From: an uncultured bacterium
Lineage (GTDB): Bacteria; Verrucomicrobiota; Kiritimatiellia; CAIKKV01; CAITUY01
Length of the DNA stretch: 36,197 nt
NCBI GenBank assembly: GCA_903958395.1
Contig: CAJBSZ010000242.1
Coordinates: 1-36,197, forward strand
Direction of reading: 5' to 3'
Part shown: positions 18,106 to 26,426 of the stretch, piece by piece
How the letters are laid out: each line of letters opens with the position of its first letter
Numbering within the stretch: the stretch's first letter is position 1
The notes under the pieces: model-generated
Database searches by the model: none
Seen by the model: the letters and a program-made list of their open reading frames with translations, nothing else
What the model was told of the DNA's origin: nothing
Made by a program: the position numbers and the translations under genes

Positions 18106-19296
18106 TTAGACTGCATATTGACTCACGCACTCTTTGGCGATTTTGTTCCATTCCTCCAACCGCTTCGGTTCACGGTTGACGGTGCTGATATCCTTCATGT
18201 ACATGGCCACGGTGCAGCCGTATTCGTGCGCAATGGCCAGATTCTCCTCCAGGTAGCGCCGTACGGCACCGGGATCCCAGTGTTCGCCCGCCAGCATCGC
18301 CGGATGGGGCCGCCAGCCGAAAATGAACCGGTTACGCACGTTCTGCGCGCCCTTGCGGAAGTCCACCCAGGGGCTCATGGATATCTGGTACAGGTTCGGC
18401 AGGTATTGCGCACAGATATCCACCTTGTTGTGCAACGGTTCACAGCAACCATAATGGACCCGCTTGAACCGCTTGAAAAACCGGGCCTCGTGCTGGAGCG
18501 CAAATTCCCCGTGCATCTCCGGGGAGACTTCGGAGAAGATCTGGGCGGCACCGGACACGGTCATCTCACGGGCAGGCTGTTCCAGTAGACCCTGGGCCTC
18601 CAATTGGTCCACGCGTGACAGCCAGCAGTCCACCAGCCGCGCCACCAGCTTATGGACATAGTCAGGGCGCAGCACCAGATCCATGAGGATTTCCTGGATG
18701 CCGGTCCAGCAGATCAACTCGTCCCACGGCACAAACCAAAATGAGGTGATCCCCTGCTTGCGAACGGAGAGGATGCCGTCGAAGATCTCGTTCCGCTTCT
18801 GATAGAGTTCCTCGGTGAGCCGCGCGTTGTGGCTGATCACCGGCATTTTGATCTTTTCGATGTCGCCCTCGTCCTGAATCTGGATGTGGAAATGGCGGGA
18901 CACGACATTGTTGGCCGCGTCCGTCTTCACAATATCCACCTGCTCGCTGATACCGAAACCGGAATCCTCGATGCAATAGGGCTGGATGGATTCGGCTGCG
19001 ACCACCAAGTCGCCAGGATGGTGCCGCCACTTGTACAGTTTGCGCCGCAGATCCCGTTCGATACCCTGGCAAAACGGATCAACGCACCGCATGTCCAGTT
19101 CCCCGGTCTGTTCCAGCTCGTTCCAGGGTTCCTGAAAAAAGGTAATCGAGGGGCGACCCGTCTGCATCTGGTCTACCGCCTCATGAACCCGGCGCCGCTC
19201 GTCGTTGACCGGGTCGGCGGCGGCCTCCGCCAATTCCCGCCCAAGTTGCCCCAAAACCCCACGATCCGAAGATGGAATTGACGTACTCATAATCAC
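18106..19296 (-). CDS. Uroporphyrinogen-decarboxylase superfamily protein
   Basis: A 396-residue (beta/alpha)8 protein of the URO-D/MtaA superfamily. True URO-D enzymes decarboxylate haem precursors, and the MtaA/MtbA branch transfers methyl groups to and from corrinoids using a His/Cys zinc site. Here HYGCCEPLH (residues 281-289) fits a metal-binding loop of the methyltransferase side, and the conserved haem-pathway N-terminus is not recognisable. Members of this superfamily are often found next to glycosidases and transporters in Lentisphaerota and relatives, with unknown substrates; that is family context, not proof. It starts 3 bases after the transporter stop codon and is followed after 26 bp by the GH43 chimera. 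The start is GTG 19296 or ATG 19290; GGGAG lies at a better distance from the GTG. It is probably cytoplasmic, perhaps demethylating or modifying a sugar product. Confidence 0.82.
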   Translation of the reverse strand: MIMSTSIPSSDRGVLGQLGRELAEAAADPVNDERRRVHEAVDQMQTGRPSITFFQEPWNELEQTGELDMRCVDPFCQGIERDLRRKLYKWRHHPGDLVVAAESIQPYCIEDSGFGISEQVDIVKTDAANNVVSRHFHIQIQDEGDIEKIKMPVISHNARLTEELYQKRNEIFDGILSVRKQGITSFWFVPWDELICWTGIQEILMDLVLRPDYVHKLVARLVDCWLSRVDQLEAQGLLEQPAREMTVSGAAQIFSEVSPEMHGEFALQHEARFFKRFKRVHYGCCEPLHNKVDICAQYLPNLYQISMSPWVDFRKGAQNVRNRFIFGWRPHPAMLAGEHWDPGAVRRYLEENLAIAHEYGCTVAMYMKDISTVNREPKRLEEWNKIAKECVSQYAV

Positions 19297-19299
19297 AAC

Positions 19300-20715
19300 T
19301 CACTCTCCCACCTCTGGTTTGGATGTATCCGGAGGGACAAACGCATCGAGGTTATCACCGCATTTTTCGCGCACATATCGGTAGACGCGGTATTGGAAAT
19401 AGGATGCCAGGCCATAGAAGAGCACCAGCCACACCGGGGCATAGCGGTAGGCAAACTCACTACCATGGTGGCACCACCGCATGACATCCAGGAAACCGCC
19501 CATCAGGATCCCGGCGGCAATTCCCGTGAACCCCACCAGCATGCTGATGGCGGACATGAACTGCCCGAAGCGTTCCCGCGGCAGGAGTCTCATGTTGATC
19601 GGAACCTGAGCCACCAGCATAACGGCGGTCACGCCCAGCAGCAAGAGATTCAACACCACCGAGACAACCAGCACCTGCCGCACGGGCATATCCACAAACA
19701 GGAATACGAGGAATCCCGCTGAGATCACGGTTTGGACCCCGCGCAGGACGGCGAACACCTTGACCACATTCATGCGGTCAATAAAGAGGCCGGCGATGAA
19801 AAAGACCGGCAGGGAGATAAGGGCGCCGTACCCGGCGATCCAGCCGATCTGTTTAAGATCGAGTCCCAGACTCCTGTTCATCAACAGGACAAACGGGGTC
19901 GCGGCGTTACCCACCTGCGTGAAGGCGGCGCCCAGGCAAATGTCCCAGTAGAAACGATGCCCGAAGGATTCGCGGAAATAGCCCTTCACCTTTCCAATCC
20001 AGGAGCCACCCGCCGGGCCCGGCGGCGGCGGCGGCGGATATTCCCCTTCCTTCACATTCAGGCACATCAGGGTATTCGCGATGGCGAAAAACACTCCGAA
20101 CCCGATGAAAACCTCGCGATAGTGGGTTTCGGCAAAGGGGAAAATGAGGAAATTAAACGCCACCACGGCGACGGTGCTGACAATCCGGAACATCATCGAA
20201 AAACGCCCCATCACTTCACGCGGCACGGTGTCGTTGAACAACATCCAATAGGGATCCCACACAAACGAGTTGCACATGGTGAACAAGAGGAGAAGCACGA
20301 CCACCACGCCAATGCTGCCCCCGGCTGCCGTCAGGGCGCCGCCGGAAAGGCGCACCATCAAGTGGCCGAGCGGATCGCTCAACCCGATGGCGACGAGAAT
20401 CAGGGCCATGACCGGCGTGCCTCCCAGCAGGAATGGAATACGCCGCCCCCACCGGCTCCGGGTGCGGTCACTCCAGGTCGAAATGACCGGGTTCCAGACC
20501 AGCCGGATCACGCCGGGCAGGCTGGTCATGAAGATGGAAATCAACATCGCCGAAGCGCCAAGGCTCTTGAGTTTCAGCGGAATGACATTGGGGATCACCA
20601 CCTCCACGATGTTGGTAAAGAAGGCGCCCCATAACAGCCAGGAGAAAAGGAGCACCAACCCCGGCGACGTGTAGGTCAGGGTGCCCAGATGATAAAGCCG
20701 CCCGGATTTTGTCAT
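19300..20715 (-). CDS. GPH-type (MFS) sugar:cation symporter
   Basis: A 471-residue integral membrane protein with about 12 hydrophobic helices. It belongs to the glycoside-pentoside-hexuronide branch of the major facilitator superfamily, shown by the loop DRTRSRWGRRIPFLLGG between helices 2 and 3 and by NPVISTWSD. These carriers import glycosides, pentosides or hexuronides with H+ or Na+ across the inner membrane. Position inside a glycosidase operon indicates uptake of oligosaccharides or monosaccharides released by the exported enzymes. The start ATG overlaps the stop of the beta-helix lipoprotein gene (ATGA, 20712-20715), and the stop is 3 bases before the URO-D-like gene, so the three genes are tightly coupled. 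A Pro-rich stretch (YPPPPPPGP) sits in the central cytoplasmic loop. Confidence 0.9.
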   Translation of the reverse strand: MTKSGRLYHLGTLTYTSPGLVLLFSWLLWGAFFTNIVEVVIPNVIPLKLKSLGASAMLISIFMTSLPGVIRLVWNPVISTWSDRTRSRWGRRIPFLLGGTPVMALILVAIGLSDPLGHLMVRLSGGALTAAGGSIGVVVVLLLLFTMCNSFVWDPYWMLFNDTVPREVMGRFSMMFRIVSTVAVVAFNFLIFPFAETHYREVFIGFGVFFAIANTLMCLNVKEGEYPPPPPPGPAGGSWIGKVKGYFRESFGHRFYWDICLGAAFTQVGNAATPFVLLMNRSLGLDLKQIGWIAGYGALISLPVFFIAGLFIDRMNVVKVFAVLRGVQTVISAGFLVFLFVDMPVRQVLVVSVVLNLLLLGVTAVMLVAQVPINMRLLPRERFGQFMSAISMLVGFTGIAAGILMGGFLDVMRWCHHGSEFAYRYAPVWLVLFYGLASYFQYRVYRYVREKCGDNLDAFVPPDTSKPEVGE

Positions 20716-23135
20716 TTAAACCTTTTCGCCCTCTGCATTTTTTCGAAGGGTATCGGCTGGAAGCCGGGAATTTGCCTAAAGATGACCGAGTCCGGGCGGA
20801 GCGTGAAGTCGCCCGCCGCCTCATTGACAAAGCCCGGATCGGTGTCGATCTCCACGTTGTGGTGGCGGTAATCCTGGTCCGGGTAACGGCTGCTGCCAAC
20901 GCCCTCGTCATTCCCAACCAGTGCGTTGTTGAAGACGCGGTTGTAGAGCGGGGTGTTGGTATTGTTGTTCACCGCAACCCCGAGATAGGTCTGGTAGAAC
21001 TCAGGATAGCGGGTGGAGTAAGGCGTCGCGGCCACATTCACATCCTTCGTCAGCATCTTCACCCCTAAGGTATATGTCGCAAGAGCCTTGGCGAAATCAC
21101 ATCCATCACCGGTTTTCACCCCGGGGTTGTCAATGAACAGGTTGTTCGCGATCACATGGTCATGGCCCTCCGTGATCCCGATCTGGCTGCGGCTCCAGGG
21201 CTTCACCGTGCGACCGATATTGCGGTAGAACACATTGCCGAAGACCTCCACGCCGTGGGTGCTGTTATCCAGGTAGACGGCGCAGTTCTGGGCGTTATGG
21301 TCCGGACTGCCCCGCTCGTTGTGATGGATGTAGTTGAATCGCAACTTGTTGCCCAGCATGCTCGGATTCTGGCGGGTCTCGATCACCCCGCCGTCTTTGG
21401 ACGCGGTGAGTCCCCGGCAAATTTCATTGTACTGCATGAGGTGGTCGTTGCCGAGGAAGTAGAGCAGCCCCCCGAGATTGTCATGCAGGTAGTTCCCTTC
21501 GACAACATTGCCACAGCCGTCCACAACGATCGCTTCCGAGTACATGTGGATGCGGCGATCCGTGTGATGGATGTTGGAATTTCGGACGAAGTTTTCTGCC
21601 GTGGTCAGCGTCTTGCGGTCGCCGCCGCCAAGTAGCACGCCCCCGCAACCTGTGTCATAAATCGTGCAGCCCTCAAGTCCGTTGCGCCGTCCACCCTGGC
21701 GATCCAGCGCCGTCGCGCCGGGAAGACGGACCGGAAGATTCTCCATGCCGGTGCAGAGCACATGCCGGTATGAACCGGGCAGGCGCGGCAGCGGTTTGCC
21801 GGGTCCGGCGGCCTTGGCCTCGGGCGGATAAGAAACACCCTGGGAGGATTTATCGGCCAGCCCGGTATCCCAGCCAAAGCCGATTTGCACTCCGACGACG
21901 CCGGTGTTGCGGATGACGCAGTTCTCCAGGACATTGTCCTCGCCTCTCTCGATGTAGACGCCGCTGGTACGCGTCGCCTCCAGGGTCAGGCCCCGCAGCC
22001 TCACATGGGAAGAATTCTCCATTGCCACCAACACATCATTCAACATGGAGACGACCACCTCCGACTTGCTACTCCAGCCTTCCGGCGGATAGAGGGTCAG
22101 CACACCGGTCTTGCGATCGAGATAATATTCGCCGGGCACGTCAAGTTCGTCCGGCAGATTGAAAATATAAAACAGCCCCGCCACGTCCTCATAGGTGGCC
22201 CACAGCCCCCTGATGGGTGTGTCAAAGGTAAGAGTGCCCTTCTTGGAATCCACCGAGGCTATTTTCCGGCTCGTGAACGCATAAGCGCGGATCAATCCCC
22301 CGGCGATGTAGGCGTCATCCAAAGGCCCCCATTGGACGGCATGGGAAAGCGCCTGTTGAGGGAAAAGCGCCGGGACATCGCCCTGATCGCCAAATCCCCA
22401 CGGCTTGATGGGCACATCCTTCAGCGAAATCGACGAATACTCCTTGGGATTGCCCTTTTCATCCTTCACGACAAGCTGAGAGGCGGCTTCGACCACACCT
22501 AGAAATGGCGACTTTTCGTTTAGGTTGGGCCAGCGAGCCAGGGTCATTGCCTTCCCGTCAATGGAGAGTTCCATCGGCGCGGGCAGATAATGCGAGCTGG
22601 AACCGAAATCCAGCGCGTGCAGCGGATGCAGTTCGCCATAGTCGGTGATCCCCAGGGCCTTCAGATCTGCCTGAATCAGGTGCCGTCGGGCGCGGCGGCT
22701 CACCACACGATCCAGAAATGCAGGATCCGTGACGGGTTTGAAAGCCGGGGCGGGAATCATTTTCCCGCCCACCAGCCGCACCGTTTCACCCGGCATGGCG
22801 GCATAAACAACCGGTGCGCCGGGTTTACCGGAATCGCGGGCATCCAAATCGAAGGAACGTTCACGGAGATAGACACCCTCGCGGAGCCAGACGGTAACAC
22901 CCCCATTGGGATATTTGCCCACCGCCTTGAGTTGCCGAACGGCATCGCGGGCCCGTTCCAGCGTCGCAAAGGGATGTGCCCGCGTCCCTGGGTTCACATC
23001 ACGCCCATCCGTCGCCACCCAGAAGGCAACACCGCTTGAGGCGGAGGCCGTCAGGGTTTTCGACAGGCACCCGCAAAGCAAACAAATCAGCGAGAGTCCT
23101 GCAATCAGCCGACCATGACCATTTTTTACTATCAT
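20712..23135 (-). CDS. Right-handed beta-helix lipoprotein, GH141/GH120-like
   Basis: An 807-residue protein when started at ATG 23135, which has GGGAGA five bases upstream; a longer frame from 23162 lacks a Shine-Dalgarno. The N-terminus is a lipoprotein signal peptide ending LICLLCGC. Then comes the characteristic beta-helix cap WVATDGRDVNPGTRAHPFATLERA, here broken only by description: VATDGRD, NPGT and PFATLERA are the key parts. A long parallel beta-helix follows with many Asn-rich turns (NCVIRNTG, NNLFIDNPG). The whole length and cap resemble proteins of the GH141/GH120 type, some of which are fucosidases, xylanases or xylosidases. It would act at the envelope on imported or external glycans. 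It is the first gene of the operon, with its start about 63 bp downstream of the shared 16-base motif. Its 3' end has a paralogous relic at 609-686. Confidence 0.86.
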   Translation of the reverse strand: MIVKNGHGRLIAGLSLICLLCGCLSKTLTASASSGVAFWVATDGRDVNPGTRAHPFATLERARDAVRQLKAVGKYPNGGVTVWLREGVYLRERSFDLDARDSGKPGAPVVYAAMPGETVRLVGGKMIPAPAFKPVTDPAFLDRVVSRRARRHLIQADLKALGITDYGELHPLHALDFGSSSHYLPAPMELSIDGKAMTLARWPNLNEKSPFLGVVEAASQLVVKDEKGNPKEYSSISLKDVPIKPWGFGDQGDVPALFPQQALSHAVQWGPLDDAYIAGGLIRAYAFTSRKIASVDSKKGTLTFDTPIRGLWATYEDVAGLFYIFNLPDELDVPGEYYLDRKTGVLTLYPPEGWSSKSEVVVSMLNDVLVAMENSSHVRLRGLTLEATRTSGVYIERGEDNVLENCVIRNTGVVGVQIGFGWDTGLADKSSQGVSYPPEAKAAGPGKPLPRLPGSYRHVLCTGMENLPVRLPGATALDRQGGRRNGLEGCTIYDTGCGGVLLGGGDRKTLTTAENFVRNSNIHHTDRRIHMYSEAIVVDGCGNVVEGNYLHDNLGGLLYFLGNDHLMQYNEICRGLTASKDGGVIETRQNPSMLGNKLRFNYIHHNERGSPDHNAQNCAVYLDNSTHGVEVFGNVFYRNIGRTVKPWSRSQIGITEGHDHVIANNLFIDNPGVKTGDGCDFAKALATYTLGVKMLTKDVNVAATPYSTRYPEFYQTYLGVAVNNNTNTPLYNRVFNNALVGNDEGVGSSRYPDQDYRHHNVEIDTDPGFVNEAAGDFTLRPDSVIFRQIPGFQPIPFEKMQRAKRFK

Positions 23136-23162
23136 AACAATCTCCCTGCTTCCCAAATTCAT

Positions 23163-23533
23163 TCTTAATTTGAATCTTCACAGATAGTCCAAACACTGTC
23201 ATGTCGTAAAAAAGACTACATCGGTAATCCGTCCGAGGTGACCTCAACTTTCCAGTCGCCCGTAAACTTGCCTAATGGGGTTCCACATCGTAACTCGAAA
23301 TAGTCCCTCTACTTCTGCCAACCTACCGCAGACTCCTCATGCATCGACGGCTTGGGCTGCCGTGGCGATTCCTTCGGTTTCGGCGGAGTGATCCGAAAGG
23401 AAATCGTGGAACAATGTGGTTTCCCACACCCCAACTTGTATTGCCGCGTGTTTCGTTCCGAGTCTGGATTGACTCAGTCCAATTACAGATCATGAACCAA
23501 AACTAGGTCAACGATCCTTGCCTCGCGATCGCT
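23163..23533. other. 371-bp intergenic region between the araC-type gene and the operon
   Basis: No coding region is credible here. It should hold the promoter of the six-gene operon; the shared motif lies at its left end. A partial inverted repeat (CCTTCGG, later CCGAAAGG) occurs near 23367-23402. I see no clear intrinsic terminator after the AraC gene, which is co-oriented with the operon. Confidence 0.4.
23198..23221 (-). promoter_or_regulatory. Second copy of the shared 16-base motif, upstream of the six-gene operon
   Basis: GTCATGTCGTAAAAAA (23198-23213, plus strand) is identical to 8906-8921 and in the same orientation to its downstream gene, about 63 bp from ATG 23135. Here the dyad is imperfect (ATGTCG against GACTACAT). 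The site probably binds a regulator; the AraC protein encoded upstream is the nearest candidate. Confidence 0.5.
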
Positions 23534-24421
23534 CTACCGCAACCGCCTGAACGCCGCCGGAGAGAGACCGAGTGTTGCCCGGAATACCCTGGAGAAGTGA
23601 TAGGGATCGTCAAACCCCACCTCCTCGGCGACCTGTTTGACCAGCACACCGGATTGCCGCAACCGGTCAGCGGCGGCATTCATCTTCAGCCTTAACAGAT
23701 GCTGGTACGGACTCTGGTTGTCATACCGCCGGTACAACCGGCACAAGTAAACGCTGGAAACATGGCATTCAGCCGCAATCTGACGCAACGTAAACAAGCG
23801 TAAGGCATGCTTTTCGATATACTGGCGGCAATGCTCGTACATCGTGAAGGCCAGCGTCTCCGACCCTTCCATCACCGCACTGGCCCCATCGATTCTCAGC
23901 GCCAGACACTCCAACAATTTGACGGATAATTCGGCGCTTTCACCCCGAATCCGCAACCCGACTTCGATCAGCTCGTCAAACAACGGCTGCAACACGTGCG
24001 GGGGATTGACATCCCTCACACTCCCCGGGGACAGGCGACAGGACTTCATCAGCGCCTCCGCCCCCGTCCCCGCAAAATCAACGAAATACTTCACCAACGG
24101 ATCTCCCGCCTCGCCCTGGATGTGGTGCGCCACGCCGGGGCCATACGAGAACACTCGACCGGGCTTCAGGACACAAGGGCTTCCTTTCAGTGTCACAGTG
24201 CCGGACCCGCGAACGACATACTCAAAGGAGAAGAAGGGAAAGGTGTCACGATGAATGGCATAATCCGGGTTACACCGTTCCAGGCCGCCGCAAACGACGA
24301 CGAGCCGCCGGGTCGCTGGGGGACTCAGATTAAGATAGAACCGACGCGCGCCCGCCACTTCGGCAGAGAAGAACTCGGGGATAGCCGGAATCCCGGATAC
24401 TGGCTTCACGGGTCGTTTCAT
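23534..24421 (-). CDS. AraC/XylS-family transcriptional regulator
   Basis: A 295-residue regulator. Residues about 40-130 form a cupin-like effector domain (FEYVVRGSGTVTLKG, LKPGRVFSYGPG, VAHHIQGE), which usually binds a sugar. The last 100 or so residues hold the double helix-turn-helix: FTLRQIAAECHVSSVYLCRLY, split as LRQIAAECHVS and YLCRLYRRY, then VKQVAEEVGFDDPYHFSRVF, ending in the family signature GLSPAAFRRLR. It lies directly upstream of the polysaccharide operon in the same orientation and is its likely activator. The start codon sits inside a dyad (24420-24456) and lacks a clear Shine-Dalgarno, which suggests autoregulation and perhaps a leaderless or weakly initiated message. Confidence 0.92.
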   Translation of the reverse strand: MKRPVKPVSGIPAIPEFFSAEVAGARRFYLNLSPPATRRLVVVCGGLERCNPDYAIHRDTFPFFSFEYVVRGSGTVTLKGSPCVLKPGRVFSYGPGVAHHIQGEAGDPLVKYFVDFAGTGAEALMKSCRLSPGSVRDVNPPHVLQPLFDELIEVGLRIRGESAELSVKLLECLALRIDGASAVMEGSETLAFTMYEHCRQYIEKHALRLFTLRQIAAECHVSSVYLCRLYRRYDNQSPYQHLLRLKMNAAADRLRQSGVLVKQVAEEVGFDDPYHFSRVFRATLGLSPAAFRRLR

Positions 24422-24456
24422 AGTTGGTTAATAATATCCATCAATTGGCTAACTAT
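24420..24456 (-). promoter_or_regulatory. Inverted repeat overlapping the araC-type start codon
   Basis: ATAGTTGG (24420-24427) faces CTAACTAT (24449-24456), an imperfect 8-bp dyad with half-sites 29 bases apart centre to centre. One arm overlaps the start codon of the regulator. It lies in the 143-bp divergent gap shared with the nucleotide-sugar operon, so one protein could act on both directions. Confidence 0.45.
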
Positions 24457-24564
24457 AGCCATTCCAATCACACAGGCAAGCCATATACTTTGCCTCAGTG
24501 TTACAGATCATCCATTCCATTAAGGAATGAGATACACAAACAACAGCCAACTGGGAGATAACGA

Positions 24565-25614
24565 ATGAAAGAGACAAAAAGACACGTTGTGAAAGACACC
24601 CCCATCAAGAAGGACGACCTGATCGTCATTACCGGCGCGGGCGGATTCATTGCCGGAAACCTTGCGCTTTATTTCCATAAGAAAGGCTTCACACGCATCC
24701 GCGCGGTAGACAAGAAGCCCGTCAACGAGTGGTATCTCCACGTCCCCGGCGTCGAGAACATCTGCCTGGATGTCAGTCAGGAAGTAAACTGTCACCGGGT
24801 CTGCGAGGGCGCGATTGAAGTCTATAATCTGGCCGCCGACATGGGCGGCATGGGATTCATCGAGCGCTTCCGCGTCGAGTGCCTGCGCTCAATCCTGATC
24901 AACACCCACATGGTCGAAGCTGCCTACAAAGCCGGGGCGCGCCGTTACTTCTACTCCAGCTCGGCCTGCGCCTACAACACCCTCCTCCAGCAGGATCCGA
25001 ATGTCCGCGCGCTCAAGGAATCCGATGCCTATCCGGCGATGTCCGAACGCGGTTACGGCTGGGAGAAACTGGTTTCCGAGATGTTCTGCCAGGAGTATTG
25101 GCATGAACGCGGCATGAAGACCTTCATCGCCCGCTTCCACAATGTCTATGGCCCGCATGGGACCTGGGACGGTGGTCGCGAGAAGGCGCCTGCCGCCATC
25201 TGCCGCAAGATCATCGAGGGGGTCGAAAAGAAGAAACTGGACATCACCATCTGGGGCAACGGCGACCAGACCCGCAGCTTCATGTTCATCGACGACTGCG
25301 TCAAGGGCATCGACATGATCACCCATTGCGATGACCTGATCGCCACGCCGATCAACCTGGGCTCCAGCGAACTGGTCTCCATCAACACGCTGGTCAGCAA
25401 GGTCGAGAAAATCGCCGCCGTGAAGATGAAACGCCACTATGATCTCGAAGCCCCCCAGGGAGTGGCCGGACGCAATTCCGACAACACCTTCATCAAGAAG
25501 ATGCTGAAGTGGGAGCCGAGCACCTCGCTCGATAAGGGTCTGGCAGCAACCTACACATGGATCAAGGGTCAGCACGAGAAGCGCAAAAAGGGTGAGCGCG
25601 TGGGCGTGGGTTGA
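24565..25614 (+). CDS. GDP-mannose 3,5-epimerase-like NAD-dependent epimerase
   Basis: A 349-residue short-chain (SDR) extended epimerase. The Rossmann motif ITGAGGFIAGNLA is near residue 22. The sequence tracks GDP-mannose 3,5-epimerase closely: NLAADMGGMGFI, SSSACAYN with the catalytic-type Cys, the YGWEKL active-site Tyr/Lys, RFHNVYGPHGTW and GGREKAPAAICRK carrying the second catalytic-type Lys. The known reaction converts GDP-D-mannose to GDP-L-galactose and GDP-L-gulose. This fits the mannose-1-phosphate guanylyltransferase four genes downstream, which would supply GDP-mannose. GGGAGA lies 6 bases before ATG 24565. It heads a plus-strand operon, and its stop overlaps the next start. The main alternative is another GDP-sugar epimerase of the same subfamily. 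Confidence 0.88.
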   Translation: MKETKRHVVKDTPIKKDDLIVITGAGGFIAGNLALYFHKKGFTRIRAVDKKPVNEWYLHVPGVENICLDVSQEVNCHRVCEGAIEVYNLAADMGGMGFIERFRVECLRSILINTHMVEAAYKAGARRYFYSSSACAYNTLLQQDPNVRALKESDAYPAMSERGYGWEKLVSEMFCQEYWHERGMKTFIARFHNVYGPHGTWDGGREKAPAAICRKIIEGVEKKKLDITIWGNGDQTRSFMFIDDCVKGIDMITHCDDLIATPINLGSSELVSINTLVSKVEKIAAVKMKRHYDLEAPQGVAGRNSDNTFIKKMLKWEPSTSLDKGLAATYTWIKGQHEKRKKGERVGVG

Positions 25615-26426
25615 GCCGACACTACACCATCATGACTACTCGCGATCCCCTCTCACAGGCGTTGGGGGCCATCCCCAACCGCCTGCAACTGGCGGGCGGC
25701 TGGATTGACCATCCGTTCGTCTCCCGCCACAACCCGGAACCGCCGGGCTCCATGGTTGTGGTGCAGATCGAACCCAACTTCCGACCCATGGACCGTTCCG
25801 GCATCGCCAGCGGAACACGGGCCATTGCCGCGAAACTCTGGCGGGGCAGACTGCCAAACCGCCCACCGGATGAACTCACACGGGAACTGTTCGAGGCCGA
25901 GAATAAAGGCAAGACCGATCCCAGCGGTTCCCAGGACATGATCGGGCTGATCTATCCCGGAGTCAACCGGTTGGATTATGACTTCACCGTGGAAGGGGGC
26001 GTATTCCCTTCGCATATCGAATCGCTGAACAACGCCCGCATGGCACGGTGGCTTGACAAGGTGTTGCATGTGCTGCCAATAGAACCACGCCCGCAGGGCT
26101 ATAATCCGCTGGGCGAACAACATCACGACCCGAGATGGGTGGCCCGGCTTGGGCAATCGGGCAAAGACTGCTTCGACGCCATCCGGCGCATGGATGTGGA
26201 CACGCTGGGCGCCTCACTTAACTTGAACATGAAATGCTGGGAGACGCTACTGCCACAGACTGTCCGGCATCCGCTGATCAAGGTGGATTTGATGGGGCTG
26301 CTAAAAGCCTACCAGCGGCGTTATGCGGGCGCAATGTATTCCGGCTGCGGCGGCGGATATTTGATCGTCGTTTCCCGCAAGTCCGTGCCCGGCGCGTTCC
26401 AAATCAATGTCAGGATCAGGAAATAA
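25611..26426 (+). CDS. GHMP-superfamily sugar kinase
   Basis: A 271-residue protein with the three GHMP kinase motifs: IPNRLQLAGG (21-30), a phosphate-loop-like SGIASGTRAIAA (63-74) in place of the usual GLGSSA, and the C-terminal GAMYSGCGGGYLIVVS (240-255). An SGSQDMIGLIYPGV segment resembles the substrate loop of fucokinase and heptose kinases. The family phosphorylates sugars, often at C1, using ATP. The protein is shorter than the usual 320-360 residues, with a contracted N-terminal half. It lies between an epimerase and a nucleotidyltransferase gene, a kinase/pyrophosphorylase order known from fucose salvage and heptose activation. The start is TTG 25611, overlapping the epimerase stop (TTGA), or ATG 25632; neither has a strong Shine-Dalgarno. 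The stop overlaps the next ATG by one base. The substrate is not known. Confidence 0.72.
   Translation: MSRHYTIMTTRDPLSQALGAIPNRLQLAGGWIDHPFVSRHNPEPPGSMVVVQIEPNFRPMDRSGIASGTRAIAAKLWRGRLPNRPPDELTRELFEAENKGKTDPSGSQDMIGLIYPGVNRLDYDFTVEGGVFPSHIESLNNARMARWLDKVLHVLPIEPRPQGYNPLGEQHHDPRWVARLGQSGKDCFDAIRRMDVDTLGASLNLNMKCWETLLPQTVRHPLIKVDLMGLLKAYQRRYAGAMYSGCGGGYLIVVSRKSVPGAFQINVRIRK

Noticed and set aside
18080-18151. Longer start for the GH43 chimera at 18151
   Set aside because: It overlaps the end of the URO-D-like gene and lacks a Shine-Dalgarno, while 18079 has GAGGG at a good distance.
19732-20634. 300-codon plus-strand frame opposite the sugar transporter gene
   Set aside because: Its composition (many Asp, His, Gln, Gly, Arg) is the typical antisense of hydrophobic helices; no family pattern.
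24513-24529. Small hairpin CATTCC/GGAATG before the epimerase gene
   Set aside because: A 6-bp stem with a 5-base loop is too weak and common to call a regulatory element without comparative support.
26234-26425. Upstream extension of the nucleotidyltransferase gene
   Set aside because: It would overlap the GHMP kinase by 64 codons; the ATG at 26426 overlapping the kinase stop fits much better.
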